A stretch of 30,452 nucleotides of DNA, taken from DASQHM01 sp035632095 (GTDB lineage: Bacteria > Pseudomonadota > Alphaproteobacteria > Ferrovibrionales > Ferrovibrionaceae). Numbering within the stretch: position 1 is the stretch's first letter; each line of letters opens with the position of its first letter. The notes below the pieces were generated by a model that saw only the letters and a program-made list of their open reading frames with translations, was not told the origin of the DNA and made no database searches. Position numbers and translations under genes: made by a program. Shown in pieces: positions 8,046-14,947 of the stretch. The stretch spans positions 1 to 30,452 of the forward strand of contig DASQHM010000013.1 of the NCBI GenBank assembly GCA_035632095.1. Direction: 5' to 3'.

Positions 8046-8897
8046 ATGGCCGATCCGACCAAGACGGATGTTCTGCTCGACGGCTTGACCTTTCCCGAAG
8101 CGCCGCGCTGGCGCGACGGGCGGCTCTGGTTCTCCGACTTCTACTCGCACCGGGTCATGACCGTCGATCCCGGCGGCCGCGCCGAGACCGTGGTCGAAGT
8201 GCCGCAACAGCCCTCGGGCCTCGGCTGGCTCCCCGACGGCACCTTGCTCGTCGTTTCCATGCTGGACCGGCGGCTGATGGCCCGGCGCAACGGCCGGCTC
8301 GTGACCCACGGCGATCTGTCGGCGTTGGCGACCGGCCCCTGCAACGACATGGTGGTGGATGCCGCCGGGCGCGCCTATGTCGGCAATTTCGGTTTCGACC
8401 GCCATCGCGGCGAAGCGCCGCGGAGCGCCTGCATGGCGCGCGTCGACCCGGACGGCCGCGTGTCGCGCGCTGCCGACGACCTCATGTTCCCGAACGGCTC
8501 GGTGATCACGCCCGACGGCCGCACGTTGATCGTCGGCGAGACCTTTGCCAGTCGCCTTACCGCGTTCGACATCGCACCAGACGGCAGTCTCTCCAACCGC
8601 AGAGTCTTTGCCGAACTCGACGGCGTGTTCCCCGACGGCATTTGCCTCGATGCGGAGGGCGCGATCTGGGTCTCGAACCCGCGCGCGGAGAACATGGTGC
8701 GCGTCTTCGAGGGCGGCCGCATTGCCGAGATCATCTACACCGGCACGCGCTTCAGCTTCGCCTGCATGCTGGGCGGCGACGACCGGCGGACCTTGTTCAT
8801 TCTGACCAACACCGGCAGCGGGCCGGATGCCGCCAAGAAGCGGGACGGGCGCATCGAAACCGTGCGCGTCGACGTACCGGGCGCCGGGTTGCCCTGA
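8046..8897 (+). CDS. SMP-30/gluconolactonase/LRE family lactonase
   Basis: A 283-residue six-bladed beta-propeller hydrolase expected to open sugar or related lactones using one divalent metal. The metal-site residues are at the family positions: E18 in FPEAPRW, N150 in FPNGSVITPDG and D197 in FPDGICLD, with N100 in GPCNDMVVD as the substrate-side asparagine. The numbering nearly superimposes on human SMP-30 (E18, N103, N154, D204). No signal peptide is present, so it is cytoplasmic. GAGGG about seven bases upstream supports the ATG. It converges on an SDR-CMD-SDR operon with eight bases between stops. A dehydrogenase forming a lactone and this enzyme opening it would be a logical pair, but the substrate is not known. 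Confidence 0.92.
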   Translation: MADPTKTDVLLDGLTFPEAPRWRDGRLWFSDFYSHRVMTVDPGGRAETVVEVPQQPSGLGWLPDGTLLVVSMLDRRLMARRNGRLVTHGDLSALATGPCNDMVVDAAGRAYVGNFGFDRHRGEAPRSACMARVDPDGRVSRAADDLMFPNGSVITPDGRTLIVGETFASRLTAFDIAPDGSLSNRRVFAELDGVFPDGICLDAEGAIWVSNPRAENMVRVFEGGRIAEIIYTGTRFSFACMLGGDDRRTLFILTNTGSGPDAAKKRDGRIETVRVDVPGAGLP

Positions 8898-8905
8898 CCG
8901 GCGCG

Positions 8906-9703
8906 CTAGGTGCCGATCAAGGCGCCGCCGTCGACCGGCAGCTCGACCCCGGTGATGAAATTGGCTTCGTCGGACGCGAGAAACAGCGCCGCGTTGGCCA
9001 CATCCCATGCGGTCCCCATGCGGCGGCGCAACGGCACGCGCGCATCGCGCATGGCCGCGACCTCGGCGCGGCTCTTGCCGGTGACGCGGGCGCGGGTGTC
9101 GACCGCCATGGGCGTGTCCATCAATCCGGGCAGGATCACGTTGGCGCGGACGCCGAATTCCGCATTCTGAATGGCGATCTGCTTGGTGTAGACGACCATG
9201 GCTGCCTTGCTGGCCTTGTACGCCACCAGCGGGTAGTTCTCCCACGCGGCGGCTGACGAGATGTTGATGATCACGCCGCTGCGCTGTTCGCGCATGATCG
9301 GCAGCACATGCTTGCAGGCCATGACGGTGCCGCGCAGGTTGATCGCCATCACGCGGTCGAAGGCTTCCTCGGTGATCTCCAGCGGATTGGCATCGCCGCC
9401 GGCGATGCTGACGCCGACGTTGTTGTGCAGGATGTCGATGCGTCCCCAGCGCCGGTGCGCCGCATCGACCGCGGCGCGCAACGTCGCTTCCTTGGTGACA
9501 TCGGCCTGGAAGGCGAGACATTCGCCGCCGTCCTTGGCCGCCATGGCCGCGGTTTCCTCGGCCGAACCGAGATCGCGGTCGACGGCCAGCACGCGGGCGC
9601 CTTCTTGCGCGAAACGGAGCGCCGTGGCCCGCCCATTGCCCATGCCGGTCCCGGGGCCTTGCCCCGCGCCGACGACGATGGCGATCTTGCCTTTCAGCCG
9701 CAT
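8906..9703 (-). CDS. SDR family NAD(P)-dependent oxidoreductase
   Basis: A 265-residue classical short-chain dehydrogenase/reductase with a Rossmann fold. The cofactor loop is an unusual long form, VGAGQGPGTGMGNGRA (residues 11-26), in place of the usual TGxxxGxG. An acidic residue at the end of strand 2 (VDRD, about D42) favours NAD over NADP. The catalytic triad is S149 in INISS, Y162 and K166 in YKASK, with NNVG in place of the common NNAG. The C-terminus has FLASDEANFITGVELPVDGG. GGAGG six bases before ATG at 9703 fixes the start. It is the last gene of a three-gene minus-strand operon and appears paralogous to the SDR at its other end. The alcohol or ketone substrate is unknown. Confidence 0.93.
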   Translation of the reverse strand: MRLKGKIAIVVGAGQGPGTGMGNGRATALRFAQEGARVLAVDRDLGSAEETAAMAAKDGGECLAFQADVTKEATLRAAVDAAHRRWGRIDILHNNVGVSIAGGDANPLEITEEAFDRVMAINLRGTVMACKHVLPIMREQRSGVIINISSAAAWENYPLVAYKASKAAMVVYTKQIAIQNAEFGVRANVILPGLMDTPMAVDTRARVTGKSRAEVAAMRDARVPLRRRMGTAWDVANAALFLASDEANFITGVELPVDGGALIGT

Positions 9704-9721
9704 GATTTGCCTCCGTGCCGC

Positions 9722-10273
9722 TCAGATCTTTGGAAGAGGAAATTCGTGCAGATAGTGCATGTAGTCGTCCTCCACGTCGATCTGCAGCGATGCCAGCAAC
9801 CGGACGACACCGTTGTAAAAAGCGATGGTGATGATCAAGTCCGTCACGCACTCCTCGTTAAGGGTCTTGCGCAGCTCGGCGAACGTCGCATCCGACACGG
9901 CCATATCGTGCGTCATCTCCCGCGCCGCGCGCAGCACGGCTTTGGCCGGGGCGTCGAGCTTGGCCGGGCGGCCGGCGGTGTCGTCGATCAGGGCGCGCAG
10001 ATCGTCGTCGGTCACGCCGAAATCGCGGCCGATCTTGATGTGGTGCGAGTATTCATAGGGCGAGCGGGCGGAATAGCCGACCTGCAGGATCGCAAGCTCG
10101 CGCAACCGCGGGTCCAGCCGCGACTTGTTGCGGATGAAGCCGCCGAGCGTGCTGAACGCGCGCGCGCCGTTCGGACTGTGCACGAGCGCGCGGAATAGGT
10201 TGATGTTTCGCGCCAGCAGATCCTGGTTTTCCGGCGCCAGGTCCGAGCGGTTGAGATAGGGCAGACGCGCCAT
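9722..10273 (-). CDS. carboxymuconolactone decarboxylase family protein (AhpD-like fold)
   Basis: A 183-residue all-helical protein of the CMD/AhpD-like superfamily. The core motif region reads ELAILQVGYSARSPYEYSHH. The acidic E and the terminal histidines of the AhpD motif are kept, but the redox CxxC is absent, so peroxidase-reductase activity of AhpD type is unlikely. A lactone or decarboxylase-like role, or an unknown one, is more plausible. The ATG at 10273 (MARLPYLNRSDLAPE) is chosen because family members start here and GGAG lies six bases upstream; an in-frame start at 10357 would overlap the upstream SDR by 59 bases and has no family resemblance. It sits between two SDR genes in one operon, 25 bases after the first and 18 before the second. 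Confidence 0.88.
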   Translation of the reverse strand: MARLPYLNRSDLAPENQDLLARNINLFRALVHSPNGARAFSTLGGFIRNKSRLDPRLRELAILQVGYSARSPYEYSHHIKIGRDFGVTDDDLRALIDDTAGRPAKLDAPAKAVLRAAREMTHDMAVSDATFAELRKTLNEECVTDLIITIAFYNGVVRLLASLQIDVEDDYMHYLHEFPLPKI

Positions 10274-10298
10274 TTCGTGCTCCGAGGGGTTCGACGGA

Positions 10299-11120
10299 CT
10301 AGTGGCCTTGGGATTCGCGCGAGGGGCCGACCAAGGTCGCGCCGCCGTCGACGACAAGCGTCTGGCCGGTGACGTATCGCGCGCAATCGGAAAGGAGAAA
10401 TCGCACCGCCTGCCCGATGTCCCATCCGGTACCTTCGATGCCGAGCACGGACGCGCGCCGGCGCTGCTCGCGCGCCGCGGGCGACATGCCGGGCGCGTAG
10501 ACCATGGGCGTGAACACCGGCCCCGGCGCCACGCAATTGACGCGGATGTGATCCGGGCCGTGGTCGACCGCCATGGCGCGCGTGAGCGCGATCACGGCGC
10601 CCTTGGACACGGAATAAGCCGTGAGGCCGCGCGGCCGCAGCGCGGATATGGACGAGACATTGACGATGGCGCCGCCGCTCGCGGTCTCGATCATGGCCGG
10701 CACGGCATGCTTCGACATGAGGAACATGCTCTCCACATTGACCTGCATGACCCGCCGCCATACTTCGGGTTTCTCGGCGACCACGCTGCCGCGGCTGCCG
10801 ATGCCCACGTTGTTGTCGAGGCAATCGAGCCGGCCGAAGCGCTTGAGGGCCGCCGCGACCACGCCGCGGCATTGCTCCTCGTCGGTCACGTCGGCGGCCA
10901 TGGCGGCCGCCGTGCCGTTCTCGGCCGCGATCATGGCGGCGGTGCGTTCGGCCAGGGCAATGTCGCGATCCACCACGAGCACCTTGGCGCCGGCGCGGGC
11001 CAGCAAGATGGCTGCGGCTCTGCCGTTGCCGATCCCGTCGCCGGCCGCGCCGCCTCCGGTGACCACTACGACTTTGCCGGCAAGGCCCCAATCGTCCGAT
11101 GCGCGTTCCGCGTCAGTCAT
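10299..11120 (-). CDS. SDR family oxidoreductase (first gene of SDR-CMD-SDR operon)
   Basis: A 273-residue short-chain dehydrogenase/reductase. Cofactor loop TGGGAAGDGIGNGRA begins at residue 21 and shares the GxGNGRA ending with the SDR encoded at 8906-9703. VDRD after strand 2 suggests NAD. The active site has S156 in NVSS, Y169 and K173 in YSVSK, and NNVG at 103-106. C-terminal FLLSDCARYVTGQTLVVDGG is typical. The start at 11120 has GGAGG seven bases upstream, and a TATACT box lies shortly before it. Divergent from the HAD-UbiA gene. Substrate unknown; with the neighbouring CMD-like protein and lactonase, oxidation of a cyclic alcohol or an aromatic-derived intermediate is a reasonable inference. 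Confidence 0.93.
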   Translation of the reverse strand: MTDAERASDDWGLAGKVVVVTGGGAAGDGIGNGRAAAILLARAGAKVLVVDRDIALAERTAAMIAAENGTAAAMAADVTDEEQCRGVVAAALKRFGRLDCLDNNVGIGSRGSVVAEKPEVWRRVMQVNVESMFLMSKHAVPAMIETASGGAIVNVSSISALRPRGLTAYSVSKGAVIALTRAMAVDHGPDHIRVNCVAPGPVFTPMVYAPGMSPAAREQRRRASVLGIEGTGWDIGQAVRFLLSDCARYVTGQTLVVDGGATLVGPSRESQGH

Positions 11121-11149
11121 GGCGTTCCCTCCGAGGCAGCGACCGCCCG

Positions 11150-11155
11150 AGTATA
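11150..11155 (-). promoter_or_regulatory. candidate -10 element of the SDR-CMD-SDR operon
   Basis: TATACT on the minus strand (five of six matches to TATAAT) would give a transcript start near 11143 and a leader of about 22 bases carrying the ribosome site. The -35 position is GC-rich and unconvincing. Confidence 0.25.
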
Positions 11156-11306
11156 CATGGCGGCGGCCTTCGATCCGCCCTAACTCTCGCGCGGTGGCGC
11201 TGGACTAGGCGAGCGCGAACCATCACACTCGGCCGCGGTTGCCGCCGCCCCTGCGATTCGCGCATGAGGAGTGTCTTGGCAACCCGGTTTGTCGTCGGGT
11301 GGGGTG

Positions 11307-12773
11307 ATGACAACGGAGACGCCGGTCCGAGACGCAGTCGGCCAGCAGCCGAGAACCGACCTGCCGCTCGCCGTCGATATGGACGGGACACTGCTCAAGA
11401 CCGATTCTCTGCACGAGGGCCTGGTCCGGCTGGTATTGCGCGATTGGGCATCCCTGTTCCGCCTGCCGGGCTGGCTGTTGCGCGGCAGGGCTTATTTCAA
11501 GCGCCAAATCGCGACCCGCGCCGCACCCGATCCGAAGCTCTTGTGCTACAACGAGCGCCTCGTCGCCTATCTGAGCGATCAACGCCGCCGCGGCCGCAAG
11601 CTCGTGCTGGCGACGGCGGCGGATCGAAGCATCGCCGAGTCCGTCGCCCGCCATATCGGCCTGTTCGACGAGGTGTTGGCGTCCGACGGAACCCGCAACC
11701 TGCGCGGCAAGACCAAGGCGGACGCCTTGGTGCAGCGTTTCGGCCAGGGCAAGTTCGCCTACGCCGGCAACGATTCCACCGACCTGCCGGTATGGCGCGT
11801 CGCGGGCGCGGCCGTCGTCGTGTCGGCTTCGAACGGCGTGCGACGCGCGGCGGCTGCCGCGACCCAGGTCGAATCGGAGATTCCGGGAACGCGATCGCAG
11901 GTCTCCGCGTTTCTCAAGGCCATCCGTTCGTACCAATGGATGAAAAACCTGCTGGTCTTCGTGCCCATCGTGACGGCGCATGCCACCGGCGAGCTGGACG
12001 CCTGGACGCACGCCGGTCTCTTGTTCTTCGGATTTTGCCTGGTCGCGTCGGCCATCTACCTGATCAACGATATCACCGACATCGAGGCGGACCGACAGCA
12101 TCCGCGGAAATCAAAGCGTCCGTTCGCCAGCGGCGATTTGCCGATCATCACCGGACTCGCTCTCGCGCCGGTGATGTTTGCGGCCGGATTGGTGCTCGGC
12201 TGGTTCAGCGGTGCCGTGTGGGTGCTACTGATCTACACCGCGATTTCGCTCGCGTACACGGTCAAGCTCAAGGAAATGCCGCTCATCGACGTTTTCGCAT
12301 TGGCGAGCCTCTATACGGTCCGCCTGTTCGGCGGCGGCGAGGCAGCCGGGCATCGGGTGTCGCTTTGGCTGCTGGGATTTTCGAGTTTCTTGTTCTTGAG
12401 TCTGGCTTTCGTCAAGCGCGTAGCCGAACTTAGGCGGCTGGGCGAGCAAGACGCGAAACGAACGACGCGCCGCGAATACTACGTGGAAGACTTGCGGATC
12501 CTCGAGACCATGGGCTGCGCGGCGAGCTTCGTGTCGGCAATGGTGTTGGCGCTCTACGTGCAAAGCGACGCGGTGTCCAGAGTCTATAAGCACCCGGAAG
12601 CGCTGTGGGCCATCGTGCCGCTCATGCTGTTCTGGCAGTGCCGCTTATGGCTCTCCACGGCGCGCGGCTACATGCTCGACGATCCCATCGTCTATGCCGG
12701 CCGCGACTGGGTCTCATGGGCAGTCGGCGCAAGCCTGCTCGCGATTCTGCTCTTGGCTCGCGCGGGCATCTAG
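11307..12773 (+). CDS. HAD phosphatase-UbiA prenyltransferase fusion (decaprenyl-phosphate phosphoribosyltransferase-like)
   Basis: Two domains in one chain of 488 residues (500 if GTG 11271 were used; numbers below use that longer form). Residues 32-195 are a HAD phosphatase: DMDGTLLKTDS (D36, D38), TAADR near 116 and GNDSTD at 167. Residues 205-500 are a UbiA-type membrane prenyltransferase with about eight or nine helices and the Asp-rich motif NDITDIEADRQHP (N266, D267, D270, D274). The membrane half resembles DPPR synthase (mycobacterial UbiA, Rv3806c) and rhizobial NoeC, which join 5-phosphoribose to a polyprenyl phosphate; the HAD half could then remove the 5-phosphate. The ATG at 11307 follows GGTGGGG and is preferred. 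The gene is followed after 24 bases by an SMR/ArnE-like transporter. Aromatic prenylation is a less likely alternative. Confidence 0.85.
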   Translation: MTTETPVRDAVGQQPRTDLPLAVDMDGTLLKTDSLHEGLVRLVLRDWASLFRLPGWLLRGRAYFKRQIATRAAPDPKLLCYNERLVAYLSDQRRRGRKLVLATAADRSIAESVARHIGLFDEVLASDGTRNLRGKTKADALVQRFGQGKFAYAGNDSTDLPVWRVAGAAVVVSASNGVRRAAAAATQVESEIPGTRSQVSAFLKAIRSYQWMKNLLVFVPIVTAHATGELDAWTHAGLLFFGFCLVASAIYLINDITDIEADRQHPRKSKRPFASGDLPIITGLALAPVMFAAGLVLGWFSGAVWVLLIYTAISLAYTVKLKEMPLIDVFALASLYTVRLFGGGEAAGHRVSLWLLGFSSFLFLSLAFVKRVAELRRLGEQDAKRTTRREYYVEDLRILETMGCAASFVSAMVLALYVQSDAVSRVYKHPEALWAIVPLMLFWQCRLWLSTARGYMLDDPIVYAGRDWVSWAVGASLLAILLLARAGI

Positions 12774-12797
12774 GCACTTCCCAGGGACGTAAAACCC

Positions 12798-13175
12798 ATG
12801 AACGCGACGATCCTCGCTCTCATCCTTGCCAGCGTGACGTGCTCCGCGATCGCGCAGATTTCGCTGAAGTTCGGCATGTCCGGCGCCCGCATGCAATCGG
12901 CCATCGCAACGCATGATGGGTGGCGAATCGCGATCTCGGCGGCGACCGATCCGGCCGTCGTCGGCGGTCTGGCGCTCTATGCCCTGGGGGCGGTCGTCTG
13001 GCTTGCCGTGCTCGCCCGGGTCGAAGTCTCGCAGGCCTATCCGTTTGTCGGGCTCGGGTTCCTGTTCACCATGGCGCTTGGCATGATCTTGCTCGGGGAT
13101 GCCGTAAATGCGTTGCGCATTTGCGGGACGCTTCTCGTTGTCGCCGGCGTCTATCTGGTCGCGGTCAGCGGTTGA
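12798..13175 (+). CDS. SMR/EamA-type four-helix membrane transporter (ArnE-like)
   Basis: A 125-residue protein with four predicted transmembrane helices: residues about 2-26 (ILALILASVTCSAIAQISLK), 52-74, 79-99 and 104-123. The pattern of a small DMT protein with a first helix containing AQISLKFG and the YPFVGLGF segment in helix 3 fits the SMR/EamA group that includes ArnE/ArnF, putative flippases of undecaprenyl-phosphate-aminoarabinose. Helix 1 has no obvious membrane-embedded glutamate of EmrE type, which argues against a classical drug/proton antiporter. AGGGACG lies upstream of the ATG. It directly follows the HAD-UbiA gene, so flipping of the polyprenyl-linked sugar is the most economical role. 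Its 3' end overlaps the convergent membrane-protein gene by 11 bases. Confidence 0.82.
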   Translation: MNATILALILASVTCSAIAQISLKFGMSGARMQSAIATHDGWRIAISAATDPAVVGGLALYALGAVVWLAVLARVEVSQAYPFVGLGFLFTMALGMILLGDAVNALRICGTLLVVAGVYLVAVSG

Positions 13176-14715
13176 TCTTGAACAGGCGGCCCCGGTGGTT
13201 TCGGGTTTCGCCGATCAAGAGATAGTTCGCCGGCAGCCGCAGCGACGCACGTTCATCGTCGATCAGCAAAAGGTAGTCCTCGCCGCTTCTTTCGACCCTG
13301 GTCAAATAGTCGTTCAACCGCTCCTGGGCGTCGCTCATCCCGTTCGTTTCCGGCGCATAGACCACGGGCGAACGAAAAGCGCGGGAGGCATAGGGCGGCG
13401 TATAGCGGATGGGCGAGGCCGCGTCTGTCGGGTAGACGTAGAGGTTGGGCACGAACGCCGATCTCTCCATGACGAAGAGTCCGACAACCTCGTGGAAGGG
13501 CGGAAAAGTCATGTATTGCTGCGTCCGGATGACGGTCGCGCCGGCGACTTTGGCGCCTCGCTCGACTTTCTTGGTGAGATCGACGAGGTCTGCGAACATC
13601 GGCTCGGAGGACTGCCATTCGGCGTTGAGATGGACGAATTGAGCAAACATCGCCGCGGCGAGCAGGCCCCATTGCAGCCTCCGCATGCCCGCGGTCTGTG
13701 CCGACCAATCGACACTCAATACCGCTAGAAACACCATCGGAATGATCAGGCGGCGGTCGGCGCCGTAGCTGGTCAGCAGAATGTCAGGCATGACCAGGTA
13801 CAAGATCGCAAAGAGCACGAGTGCCGCCAGGAAATCCTTGCGCAAGGTCAGATAGCCGCGGCGCCAGGCGATCAGCGGCACTGCGAAGCACACACCGACG
13901 ATGGCCGCTTCGATGAGCGGGTCGTATCCCGGAAATACGACGATCGGACCCGCGATCTTGTCCTTGAGCGGCCGCCATTCGACCGAATTGATGGCGACGA
14001 TGGTCGGACTGACCAAGAAAAAGAGAAACGCCGCGGGCCAAAGGTGGAAGAACGCAACGGCGCCGCGCGAGAACAACTTCCGCCACGAGAACGCGGAAAA
14101 CACCTGGATCATCTCGTATCCCAGGACGCCGGTGGCGTATGCGCCGAAGGCATAAAGGTGGCCGAGATAGATGACGACGGCCGCGATCGCGCCCAAGAAG
14201 AGGCGAAGCAGAGGCCGGTCGCGGCAGGCCACCCAGATCGCCAAACCGGCCAGCATCAGGCCCAGGCTGAACAGGAAGCCGTGGAAGCCTTCGATGAAAT
14301 AGCGGTTCACGACGAACACGACCGCGGTCATCGCGGCAAAGGAGATGCGTCCGTGCAGCGCGCGGTGCAGCGCCACGGACCCGAGCATTACGCTGGCGAA
14401 GGTCGCGATCACCAGGATGTGACCGGTCACGTACATGCCGAAGACCGGCATCAAGAAATAGGCCACGGCATCGAGCGCCAGATTGGGCTGAAAATGCCAG
14501 AACAACGTGTAGTACTTGGCGAGATCGACATCGTTCTTGAGATGCGATTCGATGAAGATACGCGCCATGTGGTTCGGATAATCCGCGACCGGCGGGATTG
14601 AGACGGAGAACACCAGCCACGCCATCGCGGCGAGGAACAGCGCGACGGCGATTGCGACGTCACGAACGTCGGTCCCGCGAGTCGCCGCGGAGATCGCGCT
14701 ATCCGAGCCTTTCAT
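13165..14715 (-). CDS. polytopic membrane protein, possibly GT-C-like glycosyltransferase
   Basis: A 516-residue integral membrane protein with roughly nine or ten hydrophobic helices, beginning with VAIAVALFLAAMAWLVFSVS, and a soluble C-terminal part of about 140 residues. The first external loop contains PPVADYPNHMAR, an acidic loop after helix 1 as in GT-C glycosyltransferases that use polyprenyl-phosphate sugars; similar proteins with DYPNH are, from memory, annotated as hypothetical in rhizobia. The start at 14715 has GGAAGG eight bases upstream; longer in-frame starts to 15084 would run into the opposite gene and are Cys/Arg-rich nonsense. It is convergent with the SMR gene (11-base overlap) and divergent from the LVIVD-protein gene. 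Glycosyltransferase function is an inference from topology and context; I cannot name a family with confidence. Confidence 0.8.
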   Translation of the reverse strand: MKGSDSAISAATRGTDVRDVAIAVALFLAAMAWLVFSVSIPPVADYPNHMARIFIESHLKNDVDLAKYYTLFWHFQPNLALDAVAYFLMPVFGMYVTGHILVIATFASVMLGSVALHRALHGRISFAAMTAVVFVVNRYFIEGFHGFLFSLGLMLAGLAIWVACRDRPLLRLFLGAIAAVVIYLGHLYAFGAYATGVLGYEMIQVFSAFSWRKLFSRGAVAFFHLWPAAFLFFLVSPTIVAINSVEWRPLKDKIAGPIVVFPGYDPLIEAAIVGVCFAVPLIAWRRGYLTLRKDFLAALVLFAILYLVMPDILLTSYGADRRLIIPMVFLAVLSVDWSAQTAGMRRLQWGLLAAAMFAQFVHLNAEWQSSEPMFADLVDLTKKVERGAKVAGATVIRTQQYMTFPPFHEVVGLFVMERSAFVPNLYVYPTDAASPIRYTPPYASRAFRSPVVYAPETNGMSDAQERLNDYLTRVERSGEDYLLLIDDERASLRLPANYLLIGETRNHRGRLFKINR

Positions 14716-14822
14716 GCTTGTCGCCTTCCAGTGCCCTACGCAGCGACAGCGCAGCGCCTTGACGGCGGCGCCCTTCAGCGCGGCATCGTATCGTCCCTGC
14801 GTTGCAGCCGGAAGTCGATTAA

Positions 14823-14882
14823 CATGCTTAACGTTTGATTTCGGCGCGTTGCGTGATTTATCGCGCAAGATCATGCTTAACG
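14823..14882 (+). repeat. two direct copies of CATGCTTAACG in a divergent promoter region
   Basis: The 11-base word CATGCTTAACG occurs exactly at 14823-14833 and 14872-14882, 49 bases apart start to start, in the 232-base gap between the membrane-protein and LVIVD-protein genes. Between them TTGCG (14849-14853) and CGCAA (14864-14868) form an inverted pair. The spacing, near 4.7 helical turns, leaves open a paired operator. Confidence 0.45.
14835..14862 (+). promoter_or_regulatory. weak candidate promoter for the LVIVD-protein gene
   Basis: TTGATT (14835-14840) and TTTATC (14857-14862) are 16 bases apart, lie between the two CATGCTTAACG copies, and are the most AT-rich part of the gap. The -10 match is only three of six. 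Confidence 0.2.
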
Positions 14883-14947
14883 CGCCGCCGCGTGACCTCA
14901 TCGACCTAGGCCGGAGGGAGCGGCAGCGTCGATCGGGAGGACATCCA

